Of a DNA stretch of 63,084 nt, positions 15,284-25,416 are shown piece after piece (within the stretch, counting starts at the first letter, position 1; every line of letters begins with the position of its first letter). Position numbers and translations under genes: made by a program. The DNA comes from Acidimicrobiaceae bacterium (GTDB taxonomy: Bacteria; Actinomycetota; Acidimicrobiia; Acidimicrobiales; Bog-793), in assembly GCA_003140595.1 (NCBI GenBank), contig PLKG01000132.1:271-63354 (forward strand), in the 5' to 3' direction. Under the pieces are notes generated by a model. That model did no database searches. It was not told the DNA's origin and saw only the letters and a program-made list of their open reading frames with translations.

Positions 15284-17248
15284 CTACGAGCCCATCGCGG
15301 GTCGTCCACGGCGGAACCTGCGGTGCCGCCCGTACACGCCACTGTTGGCCGGCCCGATGCCGGCGAGCCGGTGCGCGTGGGTGAAGCCCTGAGCCCTCCC
15401 CAAGAGCCCGACGGTGGTGTTGACCAACGAAACATGTGAAAAGGCCTGGGGAAAGTTGCCCACGAGTCTTCCTGCGACCGGGTCGTACTCCTCTGCAAGC
15501 AGGCCTAGATCGGTGCGCAGCGACAACAGCCGCTCGAACAGCTCCACGGCGTCGCGGCGACGACCGATGAGGTGCAGGTCGTCGACCAACCAGAACGAAC
15601 AGGCGAGGAACGCCCCCTCGCGTCCGGTGAGGCCGTCGATGTGCTCGGAGCTCACCGAGTCGTACCTGCTCACGAAACCATCCACCGTCAGCTCACGCTC
15701 GATGGCCTCGACGGTCCCGACCACTCGACGGTCCTTCGGTGGGAGGAACCCCACGATCGGGATCATGAGCACGCTGGCATCGAGCTCTTTCGAGCCGTAG
15801 TACTGCGTGAAGGTGTTGCGCTCGGCGTCGAATCCCTTCTCGCAGACCTCTCTGTGGATCTGCGAACGCAATGACTTCCACTTGTCGAGGGGACCTTCGA
15901 GGCCGAAGTCCTCCACGTCGCGGATCGCCCTGTCGACGGCCACCCACGCCTCCACCTTCGAGTGCGTGAAGTGACGGCGCGGCCCGCGCACCTCCCAGAT
16001 GCCGTCGTCAGGCAGGGCCCAGCCTGTCTCGATGAAGTCCATGAGCGCGAGCTCGAGGTCCCAAGCCGGTCCTGCGGGCTCGAGACCGGTGCGCCGTGCC
16101 TCGTGCAGCGCGCCGAGGACTTCGCCGTAGACGTCGAGCTGGTACTGGTCCGAGGCCGCATTTCCGATGCGGACCGGACTGGAGCCTTCGTAGCCGGGAA
16201 GCCAGTCGAGGACCTCCTCCTTCAGGTTCTTCTCCCCGGCGACCCCGTACATGATCTGGAGCCTCGACGGGTCGCCCGCAGCCGCGCGCAACAGCCAGTC
16301 GCGCCACGCAGCCGCCTCGTCGCGGTAGCCCGCCGCCATGAGCGCACAAAGCGTGAGCGTCGCGTCGCGCAGCCAGCAGTAGCGGTAGTCCCAGTTCCGC
16401 ACGCCACCCAGTGACTCCGGTAGCGAAGTCGTCGGCGCTGCGAGGATGCCCCCCGTCGGCTCGTAGGTGAGCGCTTTCAAGGTGATGAGAGAACGCACGA
16501 CGGCGTCGCGCCACACATGCGGCTCGAAGTTGGCAAGATCCGCCCATTCCTGCCACCAGCGCTTGGTCTCCTCGATCGCGTACTGGGCCGCGACCGGGCG
16601 CGCCACTTCGCCGTGCGAAGGGAAGTACGTGAGAACGAAAGGAACCTGCTGACCCTCGCGCAGGCGGAACTCGGAGACCGTGCGCATATTCTCGCCATGG
16701 GTGTCAGCTGTGGTCCACAGCGCCAGCCCGTCCGGACCCGCTATGGCGACGAGCTGGCCGTCTATGCGGCGCACCCACGGCACGAGCGAGCCGTAATCGA
16801 AACGGATCTCCAGATCCATGCGCATCTCGACGACACCGCTGAAACACTCGACGAGACGGACGATGCAAGGGCTGTCCTGCCTGAGCGGCATGCAGTCGGT
16901 GATGCGGACGCTTCCCTCGTCAAGGTCGAACTCACTCTCGAGAACCAGGGTGTCCCCGAGATAACTGCGGCGCGTCGCCCGCAGTGGCTCACCGTGGCCG
17001 GGACGCGGACTCGCGGCAGGGGCTATCCGCCAGAACCCGTGGTCGCTGTTTCCGAGCAGCTGGGCAAAGCATGCCGCCGAGTCGAAACGCGGCAGGCACA
17101 GCCAGTCGATCGAACCGTCGCGCCCGACCAGCGCGGCTGTATGGGTGTCGCCGATCAGTCCGTAATCCTCGATCGGAAGCGTCACCGCGCCATCATTGCC
17201 GACTCGTGCGAGCCTTTCTCGGCGCCGGGTCGCGTCACTTCGCGACAC
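15284..17248 (-). CDS. Glycoside hydrolase family 15 (trehalase/glucoamylase type)
   Basis: A 654-residue cytoplasmic (alpha/alpha)6-barrel enzyme with an N-terminal beta-sandwich domain beginning IEDYGLIGDTHTAALVGRDG. Family landmarks are NWDYRYCWLRDA, the general-acid region DDGIWEVRG and the general-base region LLAEEYDP. Actinobacterial members have been shown to hydrolyse trehalose, so trehalase is a reasonable first guess; glucoamylase is the alternative. The GTG at 17248 overlaps the protease gene by 14 bases; a GTG at 17185 (VTLPIEDYG) matches usual family starts better. Confidence 0.85.
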   Translation of the reverse strand: MSRSDATRRRERLARVGNDGAVTLPIEDYGLIGDTHTAALVGRDGSIDWLCLPRFDSAACFAQLLGNSDHGFWRIAPAASPRPGHGEPLRATRRSYLGDTLVLESEFDLDEGSVRITDCMPLRQDSPCIVRLVECFSGVVEMRMDLEIRFDYGSLVPWVRRIDGQLVAIAGPDGLALWTTADTHGENMRTVSEFRLREGQQVPFVLTYFPSHGEVARPVAAQYAIEETKRWWQEWADLANFEPHVWRDAVVRSLITLKALTYEPTGGILAAPTTSLPESLGGVRNWDYRYCWLRDATLTLCALMAAGYRDEAAAWRDWLLRAAAGDPSRLQIMYGVAGEKNLKEEVLDWLPGYEGSSPVRIGNAASDQYQLDVYGEVLGALHEARRTGLEPAGPAWDLELALMDFIETGWALPDDGIWEVRGPRRHFTHSKVEAWVAVDRAIRDVEDFGLEGPLDKWKSLRSQIHREVCEKGFDAERNTFTQYYGSKELDASVLMIPIVGFLPPKDRRVVGTVEAIERELTVDGFVSRYDSVSSEHIDGLTGREGAFLACSFWLVDDLHLIGRRRDAVELFERLLSLRTDLGLLAEEYDPVAGRLVGNFPQAFSHVSLVNTTVGLLGRAQGFTHAHRLAGIGPANSGVYGRHRRFRRGRPAMGS

Positions 17249-18410
17249 ACGCGCCGGTGCCGACGACCGTCGAAGCGGGCAACGACTCCACCTTTCGCAC
17301 GCGCTGGAGGACTCCCGGCGATGCGAGCGCGTAACCGATGTCGGGGCTGGTCGGGGACCTCGAGAAGACGACCCCGATCACGACACCGTCCGGCTCGATG
17401 AGTGGGCCGCCGGAGTTCCCCGGCCGGACCAGGGCCTGGACCACGTACACCTCGCGCACGGACTGGTTCTCGCCGTATATGTCGAGGCCGGTCGCCAATA
17501 GCTGCGAGCGCACGCCCGCACGGTCGGCCGTGAGAGGACCCCCTTCTGGATATCCGAGCACGACGGCTTTGGTGGCGCGCCCCACCGTGTTCGGGTCGAT
17601 GGTGAGCGCCGGCTCCGGCAGTCCCTCCACGCGCAGGATGGCAAGGTCGAATTCGGGATCGAAGAGCTCGACCACCGCGGCGTGGTATCCGATCGGGTCC
17701 TCGACTCTGATCGATCGCGTGCCCGCGACGACGTGAGCGTTTGTGACCACCAGACCCGGCGCCACGACGAAGCCGGAGCCCTCCTGGACCTCGCCGCAAC
17801 CGACTGCGACGACCTTCATCGTTGAAGGAGCGGCCCTTGAGTACCCGGCTCGCACCTCGGCCGTAGAGGGATAGGGGACCGGCCCGGCGAGCTGGATGAA
17901 ACCGTCGGCCACCAGTTGCAGGCCCTCGTCACTCAAGAACCGCTCCACGGGCGCGAGCGCGGTCGGTATCGGCGGCATGACGTCGGTCACGACCCTTACG
18001 ATGCCCGAGTCGTCGATCTGGTTGGCCACGAGCGAGAACTGGCTGTTCACGAGAATCGAGGCCAACAGCCACACGACGACGAGAGCACCACCGGTAGCTG
18101 CAATGGCGCCGCCCGCGGCGTCAACTCCGCCGAACCGGGCCTGTCGCATCTGGCGCCACAGTCCCGCGCCGAACTGGCGTCCTGCAGTGGCGAACACCGC
18201 TGCAGGGACAAGGAGCAGAAGCAGTGCCACGACAGTCTTCGCGTGCTGCCCCGTCACGTGAGGACAGATGAGCAGGACCGCTACGACGCCGAGGGCCAGT
18301 CCGCCGAGGGCCCCGCCATAGGACAGGATCTGGACGGCCGCCCCCCGCCGGAACCCGCGGAAGGCCGACGCCAAGATGACGACGATGAGTATCAGATCGA
18401 GAGCGTCCAT
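17235..18410 (-). CDS. MarP-like membrane serine protease (CvpA + trypsin)
   Basis: 391 residues. Residues 1-125 hold four hydrophobic helices of the CvpA/colicin-V-production type; residues about 195-391 are a periplasmic trypsin-like protease with catalytic His226 (TNAHVV), Asp255 (FDLAIL) and Ser333 (PGNSGGP). C205 and C388 bracket the protease domain, as the disulfide does in Mycobacterium tuberculosis MarP, where it supports activity under oxidative stress. MarP confers acid resistance by processing a cell-wall hydrolase. The role here is inferred from architecture. Confidence 0.87.
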   Translation of the reverse strand: MDALDLILIVVILASAFRGFRRGAAVQILSYGGALGGLALGVVAVLLICPHVTGQHAKTVVALLLLLVPAAVFATAGRQFGAGLWRQMRQARFGGVDAAGGAIAATGGALVVVWLLASILVNSQFSLVANQIDDSGIVRVVTDVMPPIPTALAPVERFLSDEGLQLVADGFIQLAGPVPYPSTAEVRAGYSRAAPSTMKVVAVGCGEVQEGSGFVVAPGLVVTNAHVVAGTRSIRVEDPIGYHAAVVELFDPEFDLAILRVEGLPEPALTIDPNTVGRATKAVVLGYPEGGPLTADRAGVRSQLLATGLDIYGENQSVREVYVVQALVRPGNSGGPLIEPDGVVIGVVFSRSPTSPDIGYALASPGVLQRVRKVESLPASTVVGTGACVAK

Positions 18411-18686
18411 GTCCGAGCCGGGTCAGATCCCGCCGCAGCTCAACGGGACTGGGCGCGGGCACCGCGTTCGTCGCGGCAACCTGGAGAACCGCCCTCGTCG
18501 GGGGCTCCAGACACTTTCCGGTCCATAGTGTTGGGCTGAGTGTAGGCGCGGGACCCTCCCGGGCGGACGCGTCCCTCGGTCGACTCCACCACTCCGGAGC
18601 CCGCGGGCAGGCTCCCCGGCCGGTACGAAAGTGCAGTCAGTGGCACCGGTTGCACGCCCGCCGGTTACCTGCGCCAAATTGGGACC

Positions 18687-19523
18687 GTGGTTCGACCCGC
18701 CGACCTCCCTGTCACGCCGCCGCAGCGTCCCACCACGAGCCCGTCTCGTCACCTCCGTGCGCCGCGATGGCTCTCGGCGGTCTTGGGTTCTCGGCGCAAC
18801 GCCCGGAGCCTGGCGGAGGGTCCTACCCAGGAACACCATCACCGCGACATCCGTGGAGGAAGCGCTCGGGCCGCGGTGTTCGGCATCAGCGACGGCCTCG
18901 TGACCAATGTCTCCTTGATCCTCGGACTGTCGGGAGCGAATCCGCCTGCCGGAGTCGTGCGGCTCGCGGGTCTGGCGGGACTCTTGGGGGGTGCGTTCTC
19001 GATGGCCGCCGGGGAGTACATCTCGATGCGCGCGCAGACCGAATTGTTCGAGCGCGAGCTCGAGCGCGAGCGGCAGGAGATCCATCGGCGCCCGGAAGTG
19101 GAGCTTCAGGAGCTGGTGAAGATCTACGAGAGCCGCGGCATCTCGAAAGATCTCGCTACCCAGGTCGCCGAGCAGATGATGGCCGACCCGAAGATGGCGC
19201 TCGAGACCCACGCCCGCGAGGAGCTCGGGATCCACCCCGATTCACTGGGCCGGCCCGTGCAGGCGGCTCTCGCCTCCTTCGTGACCTTCAGCGTGGGCGC
19301 CGTGCTGCCTCTGATCCCGTTCCTCATAGGACATGGGACCAACGCTGTGCTCGCTTCGATCGTGATCGCGGCGATCGCCGCTGTGGTCGTGGGCTCGGCG
19401 CTCTCGCTCTTCACGGGGCGTTCATGGTGGTGGTCGGCCTTCCGCCAGCTAGCGATCTGTGCGGCCGCGGGAGCTGTCACCTACGGCGTCGGCGCACTGG
19501 TCGGCCTCAGCGGTGTGCACTGA
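18687..19523 (+). CDS. VIT1/CCC1 family iron/manganese transporter
   Basis: A 278-residue protein with DUF125 architecture: the first membrane helices contain AAVFGISDGLVTNVSLILG and GAFSMAAGEYISM, then a charged cytosolic domain of about 90 residues (ELERERQEIHRRPEVELQEL) rich in Glu that binds metal in plant VIT1, then three C-terminal helices. Family members export Fe2+/Mn2+ from the cytoplasm. The first 45 residues look non-homologous, so translation may begin later. Its stop overlaps the next ATG (TGATG). Confidence 0.85.
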   Translation: MVRPADLPVTPPQRPTTSPSRHLRAPRWLSAVLGSRRNARSLAEGPTQEHHHRDIRGGSARAAVFGISDGLVTNVSLILGLSGANPPAGVVRLAGLAGLLGGAFSMAAGEYISMRAQTELFERELERERQEIHRRPEVELQELVKIYESRGISKDLATQVAEQMMADPKMALETHAREELGIHPDSLGRPVQAALASFVTFSVGAVLPLIPFLIGHGTNAVLASIVIAAIAAVVVGSALSLFTGRSWWWSAFRQLAICAAAGAVTYGVGALVGLSGVH

Positions 19524-20116
19524 TGGACGACAAGACCTCAGGCTCCGAGGCGCCGGAACCCTCCGGAGCCCGGGCTAAAGGGCCGTCGAGAGTGACAAAG
19601 GACGTCTATGTCGTGCGTCACGGTCACGCGCTGCCTCGCGACTACTGGTCGGGCCCTGACGAGGACCGTCCCCTGACCGATCGCGGCCGGAAGGAAGCCG
19701 AGGCTCTGGCCGGTCGTTTCGACACCCGACCGCTTGGCTCGCGGTCAGGAAAGTCTGGAGTCAGCGACCTCGAGCCCAGGCCCACGGTGCTCCTGTCGAG
19801 TGGTGCCGAACGGTGCCTCGCAACTCTCGCGCCTCTCGCTGTTGCGTGCGGGTTGGCTGTGGAGACTGCCGGATACCTCGCAGAGGGATCCGACGCGGGC
19901 GAGGTTCTCGTTCGGGCAAGAGAGCTGGCAGCCGGCGGCGCGGTTCCGGTGCTCTGCACACATGGGGACGTCATCTGGTGGATCATCGAGCTGCTTGAAA
20001 AGGGGGGCGCGTTCCTCCCCGGACCCGTGGACGTGAAGAAGGGGTCGATCTGGGTTCTCGAGACCGACGCGGGTGCCATCGGATCGGCCAGGTACATCCC
20101 CCCGGCCAAGGTGTAG
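19523..20116 (+). CDS. Histidine phosphatase (SixA-like)
   Basis: 197 residues; start ATG overlaps the upstream stop. The phosphohistidine motif is YVVRHGHA, followed by RPLTDRGRKEAEALA, and the second catalytic His is in LCTHGDVIWW. The small size and pattern fit SixA-like phosphohistidine or small-molecule phosphatases. A Ser/Gly-rich N-terminal extension of about 25 residues precedes the domain. Target unknown; co-transcribed with the VIT transporter and the S51 peptidase. Confidence 0.78.
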   Translation: MDDKTSGSEAPEPSGARAKGPSRVTKDVYVVRHGHALPRDYWSGPDEDRPLTDRGRKEAEALAGRFDTRPLGSRSGKSGVSDLEPRPTVLLSSGAERCLATLAPLAVACGLAVETAGYLAEGSDAGEVLVRARELAAGGAVPVLCTHGDVIWWIIELLEKGGAFLPGPVDVKKGSIWVLETDAGAIGSARYIPPAKV

Positions 20117-20127
20117 GTTCCCGCCCA

Positions 20128-20844
20128 GTGACCGATCAGCGCGACACAGAGCAGACGGCCGGACGCCTCCCCGGGCGGGCATCAGGAGTGTTGGCCCTCG
20201 TCGGTGGCGGAGAGTGGCAACCGGGCACCGAGTACGACGCGGACCTGCTGGAACACTCTGGAGCCGACGAAGTGCTGGTGCTACCCACCGCCGCGGCATA
20301 TCAGCATCCGGACCGGGCGGTGGCGACAGCCGAGAAGTGGTTCTCGTCGCTCGGCTCGCGGGCCCGTGGGCTGATGGTGCTGCGTCACGCGGATGCCAAC
20401 AAGGAGACCAACGCGGCCGCCGTGAGAGAGGCGCGGTTCATCTACCTCTCCGGTGGCTCACCCCTCCACCTGCTCTCGGTCCTCAAGGGATCGCTCGTGT
20501 TCGAGGCCCTCGCGGCCGCCCTTTCCGCGGGGGCCGTCGTTGCCGGCTCGTCGGCCGGGGCGATGGTGCTCGTCGATCCGATGGTCGACCCGCGTGGCGG
20601 GGCGTTCACCGTCGGACTAGGTCTCGTCGAGCACCTCGCCGTTGTGCCCCACCATGACTCGGGTACCTCGCACCACTTCTGGCGGACGCTCGAGCTCGCC
20701 CCTGCGGGTCTGCCGATCGCCGGCATCCCGGAGCGCACTGCGCTCATCAGGGATCCGGACGGCTCATGGCGATCGGCGGGTGAAGGACGGGTCACCGTCT
20801 ATCTCGACGGGACAGAAGTCGGCCTCGAGGCTTTGCCCCACTGA
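20128..20844 (+). CDS. Peptidase S51 / cyanophycinase-like protein
   Basis: 238 residues with a class I glutamine-amidotransferase-like fold: ALVGGGEW near the N-terminus, IYLSGGSPLHLL in the middle and the nucleophile Ser in GSSAGAMVL. S51 members include dipeptidase E and cyanophycinase; the short length argues for a dipeptidase-like or uncharacterised actinobacterial branch. Starts at GTG 20128. No signal peptide, so cytoplasmic. Confidence 0.77.
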   Translation: MTDQRDTEQTAGRLPGRASGVLALVGGGEWQPGTEYDADLLEHSGADEVLVLPTAAAYQHPDRAVATAEKWFSSLGSRARGLMVLRHADANKETNAAAVREARFIYLSGGSPLHLLSVLKGSLVFEALAAALSAGAVVAGSSAGAMVLVDPMVDPRGGAFTVGLGLVEHLAVVPHHDSGTSHHFWRTLELAPAGLPIAGIPERTALIRDPDGSWRSAGEGRVTVYLDGTEVGLEALPH

Positions 20845-20865
20845 CACCGCCGTCGGGCGGCGGTG
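20845..20865. terminator. Candidate bidirectional terminator hairpin
   Basis: CACCGCCG (20845-20852) and CGGCGGTG (20858-20865) form an eight-base perfect stem with a five-base loop in the 27-base gap between two convergent genes. No U-tract follows, as is usual in GC-rich actinobacteria. Position and stem strength support termination for both strands. Confidence 0.55.
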
Positions 20866-20871
20866 GCGTAC

Positions 20872-21426
20872 TCAGTCCAGCTCGGCGATGGTGACCGACT
20901 CGATGAGGACCTTCTCTTTGGGAGCACCCGAGCGGGTACCGATCGAGTCGATCGCCGCGACGATGTCCCGCCCCGAGACCAGCTGACCGAACAACGAGTA
21001 CAGCGGCGGCAGACGCATCCCGTCGGGTCCCGAGATGACGAAGAACTGGCTCCCGTTCGTGTCCTTGCCCGCATTGGCCATCGCGAGCGAGCCGAGCTCA
21101 TAGCGCCCGGGCTTGGGCAGCTCGTCCTCGAAGCGGTAGCCGGGCCCGCCCGCGCCGGTCCCCTCCGGATCGCCGCCCTGTAGCACGAAACCGGGAATGA
21201 TCCTGTGGAAGGCGATCCCGTCGAAGTAGTGGTAGCGCGCAAGGAACACGAAGTTGTTCACCGTTCTCGGAGCGCTCACCGCATCGAGAGCGAAGATCAT
21301 CGTGCCTTTGGATGTGACCATCTCGACGGTGTAGCGCTTCGAAAGGTCGATGCACATCGGTGGCGGGGCGTCGAAGCGTTGGGTCTTCGGCGCAGATCCG
21401 TCGGCAGGCGGGCACTCGCTCGGCAT
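20872..21426 (-). CDS. Cyclophilin-type peptidyl-prolyl isomerase (cytoplasmic)
   Basis: 184 residues. Active-site blocks FHRIIPGFVLQGGDP and GSQFFV are intact, and the domain covers residues 30-184. No signal or membrane segment, so a cytoplasmic folding catalyst. It follows a second, membrane-anchored cyclophilin by 39 bases on the same strand, probably in one transcript. Cys residues near positions 5 and 25 precede the domain; their purpose is unclear. Confidence 0.88.
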   Translation of the reverse strand: MPSECPPADGSAPKTQRFDAPPPMCIDLSKRYTVEMVTSKGTMIFALDAVSAPRTVNNFVFLARYHYFDGIAFHRIIPGFVLQGGDPEGTGAGGPGYRFEDELPKPGRYELGSLAMANAGKDTNGSQFFVISGPDGMRLPPLYSLFGQLVSGRDIVAAIDSIGTRSGAPKEKVLIESVTIAELD

Positions 21427-21465
21427 TGTGGGAACTCCGTTTCTTGTCGTCGACAGACGGCCGGC

Positions 21466-22371
21466 TCAGCCGGAGACCTGCTTCATGCTGACGCTGAGAA
21501 GGTAGACCTTGACCGCCGGGGTGCCGGAGCTGGACCCGTCTGCTCCGATCTTCTCGACGACATTCATGCCCGACACGACGTGGCCGAAATTGGTGTAGTT
21601 GGGCTCGGTGTTGAGAGTGGTCTGGCCACCCGGCAGCACGAAGAAGAACTGGCTCTCGTCAGTGGAAGGCCCGCTCGAGTTGGCGAGCGCGAGATCGCCG
21701 GGTTGATAACAGCCCGAAAGGCTCGGCGTTTTCTTACAGGCCGCCGGAGGCGTGTTGCCGGTGAACTCGTAACCGGGATAGCCGTATTTCATCGGACCCG
21801 CCTGGCCTGTGGCTCCCCCGGTGCCGGTACCGGTCGGGTCTCCACCCTGCACGACAAAGCCGGGGATGACCCTGTGGAACAAGGTGCCGTTGTAGAAGTC
21901 GTAGCGGGCGAGGAAAACGAAGTTGTTGACCGCCGCGAAGGACGCGGCTGCCGGCATCTGCACAACGATGTCACCGAGACTCGTCTTGAAGGTGGCGTCC
22001 CAGACCGAGGTCGCGGAGATGCACGACGACGGCGCGGCGGTGAACAGGACAACGCGCTTGGTCGATCCGGTCGCGGGCGGGCATGTCGGCGCCACGGCCG
22101 CCGTGGTCAGCGGCTGGGTCGTCGGCGTCGCGAAGGTCGTGGACGTGATGGTTGTCGATGTCGTGGCCGTGGTGGTGGTGGTCGTCGTCGGCTTGTTGGC
22201 CGCCTTGTTGGCCGAACTGTTCACGAGCAGCACGATGCCGACGATGACAAGGGCGAGGATCACACCCCCAGTTCCACGCCTCAAGTTGCGGCGCCGCTTC
22301 CGGCCTTTCTGGATGACGGCTTGCTTTTGTTCACGAGCGGCTCGCTGCCGCGCTCTCTTCTCGGTAGGCAC
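21466..22371 (-). CDS. Membrane-anchored cyclophilin-type peptidyl-prolyl isomerase
   Basis: 301 residues. A very basic N-terminus (about 33 residues) is followed by one hydrophobic helix (GGVILALVIVGIVLLV), a Thr-rich linker (about residues 58-85, with runs of Thr) and an extracytoplasmic cyclophilin domain with FHRVIPGFVVQGGDP and SQFFFVLP. Type II orientation places the isomerase outside the membrane. Two Cys (ACKKTPSLSGC) in an insert may form a disulfide. Likely folds exported or cell-wall proteins. Confidence 0.87.
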   Translation of the reverse strand: MPTEKRARQRAAREQKQAVIQKGRKRRRNLRRGTGGVILALVIVGIVLLVNSSANKAANKPTTTTTTTATTSTTITSTTFATPTTQPLTTAAVAPTCPPATGSTKRVVLFTAAPSSCISATSVWDATFKTSLGDIVVQMPAAASFAAVNNFVFLARYDFYNGTLFHRVIPGFVVQGGDPTGTGTGGATGQAGPMKYGYPGYEFTGNTPPAACKKTPSLSGCYQPGDLALANSSGPSTDESQFFFVLPGGQTTLNTEPNYTNFGHVVSGMNVVEKIGADGSSSGTPAVKVYLLSVSMKQVSG

Positions 22372-22505
22372 GGATCGACAGGCTACTTAACCTGCAGGGC
22401 AAAGCGCATACGCGGGCCTGTGAGACGGAGAATCGCACCTACGGCGGGCGGGCTCGGAGGCCGGCTCGCTCGCCCGGGGACCCTGCACGGCGGTAGGTTG
22501 GCGGC

Positions 22506-23723
22506 GTGACCCTAGTTGTCCAGAAGTACGGCGGGACCTCGGTCGGCGACGCAGACCGTATTCGTGCGGTGGCGGACCACATCGCCCGCACGCGCCGTAC
22601 CGGCACCAGCGTGATAGTCGTGGTCAGTGCCATGGGCAAGACCACCGACGGACTGATCCGGCTCGCCGAAGACGTGAGCCGGGTGCGCCCGGGCCGTGAG
22701 CTCGACATGCTGTTGACCGCAGGCGAGCGGATCTCGATGTCCCTGTTGTGCATGGCCTTGGCCGAGCTCGGCGTGCCCGCCGCCTCGTTCACGGGCAGCC
22801 AGGCGGGCATCATCACCGACACCACCCACACCAAGGCGCGGATCTTGGAGGTGAAAGGTGACCGCCTTCGCGAGGCGCTGGCTCAGGGCGTCGTCCCGGT
22901 CGTGGCCGGCTTCCAGGGAGTCTCGAGCACGCGGGACGTGACAACCCTCGGTCGGGGCGGGTCCGACACGACAGCGGTCGCACTCGCGGCTGCGCTCAAG
23001 GCGGACGTGTGCGAGATCTACACCGACGTCTCGGGAGTGTTCACCACCGATCCCCGCGTGGTGCCGACGGCCCACCGGATACCGAGGATCTCCTTCGAGG
23101 AGATGCTCGAGATCGCGGCGACGGGCGGGAGGGTACTGGCGCTGCGGTCTGTCGAGTTCGCCCGCAACCACCACGTGACCCTTCACGTGCGGTCGAGCTT
23201 CACCTGGGAACCCGGGACCGTCGTCAGCGAGGAGGACTCTTCCATGGAACAACCCATCGTCTCGGCGGTGACCAGCGACTCTACCGAGGCCAAGATCACC
23301 ATCACCGGCGTCCCGGACCAACCGGGCATCGCCGCGTCGGTGTTCAGGGGGCTTGCCGACAGGGCGATCAACGTCGACGTGATCGTTCAGAACACATCAC
23401 ACCACGGCACGACGGACATCTCCTTCACCGTCCCCCGCGCGGACCTCGAGGGCAGTCTCGAAGTGGCCGAGCAGCTCGTCCCCCAACTCGGGGCGGTATC
23501 GGTGATCGCAGACGACGACGTCGCGACGGTCTCTCTCGTCGGTGCTGGTATGAGGACCCATCCGGGAGTCACCGCCACGATGTTCGAGACACTCGCGGCT
23601 GCCGGCATCAACATCGAGATGATCTCGACCTCTCCGATCCGGATCTCGTGCCTGGTGCGGGCCGAGCATGCCGAGCGGGCGGTCCAGGTCCTCCACGCGG
23701 CGTTCGAACTGAGCGGCCAGTAG
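22506..23723 (+). CDS. lysC: Aspartate kinase
   Basis: A 405-residue enzyme phosphorylating aspartate, the first step to lysine, threonine, methionine and diaminopimelate. The N-terminal kinase motif [12 protein letters not shown] and [14 protein letters not shown] are present, and two C-terminal ACT domains give lysine/threonine feedback control. GTG start at 22506. Asd follows 60 bases downstream, the classical actinobacterial lysC-asd pair. An internal start (see 23229) probably yields a separate beta subunit. Confidence 0.95.
   Translation: MTLVVQKYGGTSVGDADRIRAVADHIARTRRTGTSVIVVVSAMGKTTDGLIRLAEDVSRVRPGRELDMLLTAGERISMSLLCMALAELGVPAASFTGSQAGIITDTTHTKARILEVKGDRLREALAQGVVPVVAGFQGVSSTRDVTTLGRGGSDTTAVALAAALKADVCEIYTDVSGVFTTDPRVVPTAHRIPRISFEEMLEIAATGGRVLALRSVEFARNHHVTLHVRSSFTWEPGTVVSEEDSSMEQPIVSAVTSDSTEAKITITGVPDQPGIAASVFRGLADRAINVDVIVQNTSHHGTTDISFTVPRADLEGSLEVAEQLVPQLGAVSVIADDDVATVSLVGAGMRTHPGVTATMFETLAAAGINIEMISTSPIRISCLVRAEHAERAVQVLHAAFELSGQ
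23229..23246 (+). promoter_or_regulatory. Internal ribosome-binding site and start for LysC beta subunit
   Basis: GAGGAGG (23229-23235), eight bases before an in-frame ATG (23244) inside lysC, would start a 159-residue protein beginning [12 protein letters not shown] that consists of the two ACT domains only. This is the same place as the lysC-beta start in Corynebacterium, where aspartokinase is an alpha2beta2 enzyme. The strength and spacing of the site are visible; production of beta is inferred. Confidence 0.7.
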
Positions 23724-23774
23724 CGGCACCGGTAGTCGCCGGGCCGAAACTTTTCCGCCACGGGTCGTCACTAA

Positions 23775-24803
<1,029 letters not shown>

Positions 24804-24810
24804 GGCGGTG

Positions 24811-25389
24811 TCAGTTCAGTTTCGCGAGATAGGGGCTGAGCAGTTTCTCGATCTGCTTCGAGGCGATGTCCACCTCGATGTTCACCTTGTCACCGGGCAC
24901 GACGCGTCCGAGCGTCGTCACCTGCGAGGTATGGGGGATCACCGCGACGGAAAAGCTGTCGTCGTCGATGTCGAAGATCGTGAGGCTCACGCCGTCGACG
25001 GCGATTGAGCCTTTCTCCACGCAGTAGCGGATCAGGTCCCGGTCTATGCGGACCCTGAGATCGGGCGCCGCGGCGGTCACTTCCCCGATACCGTCGATGT
25101 GACCCTGCACGACGTGCCCACCGAGACGGTCGCTAAGGCGCACGGGTCGCTCTAGGTTCACCGCGTCACCAGGCTTCAGGTAGGCAAAGGTCGTCCGGCT
25201 CACGGTCTCGGGCGAGGCCTGGGTCTCCCAGGTCTCAGGGCTTAAGGCGACGACTGTCATGCAGCACCCGTTCACCGCGATGGAGTCGCCGACCTTGGCG
25301 CCTTGCAACACGAGCGACGCGCGGATCGTGTACCGGTCGCCGTCATGGCCGACGTAGGTACCCAGCTCTTCAATAATCCCGGTGAACAC
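24811..25389 (-). CDS. ribE: Riboflavin synthase alpha chain
   Basis: A 192-residue trimeric enzyme that dismutates two molecules of 6,7-dimethyl-8-ribityllumazine to riboflavin. It consists of two lumazine-binding repeats, beginning MFTGIIEELG and HVVQGHIDGIG. VNGCCMTV and DGVSLTI are the matched loops of the two barrels. It stands alone, without other rib genes or a visible FMN riboswitch. Confidence 0.93.
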   Translation of the reverse strand: MFTGIIEELGTYVGHDGDRYTIRASLVLQGAKVGDSIAVNGCCMTVVALSPETWETQASPETVSRTTFAYLKPGDAVNLERPVRLSDRLGGHVVQGHIDGIGEVTAAAPDLRVRIDRDLIRYCVEKGSIAVDGVSLTIFDIDDDSFSVAVIPHTSQVTTLGRVVPGDKVNIEVDIASKQIEKLLSPYLAKLN

Positions 25390-25416
25390 GTTTTCGAGCG
25401 TACCAACCCGCCGTTG

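Noticed and set aside
18423..19235. 270-codon minus-strand frame opposite the VIT transporter
   Set aside because: No domain; the opposite strand encodes a clear VIT/CCC1 protein.
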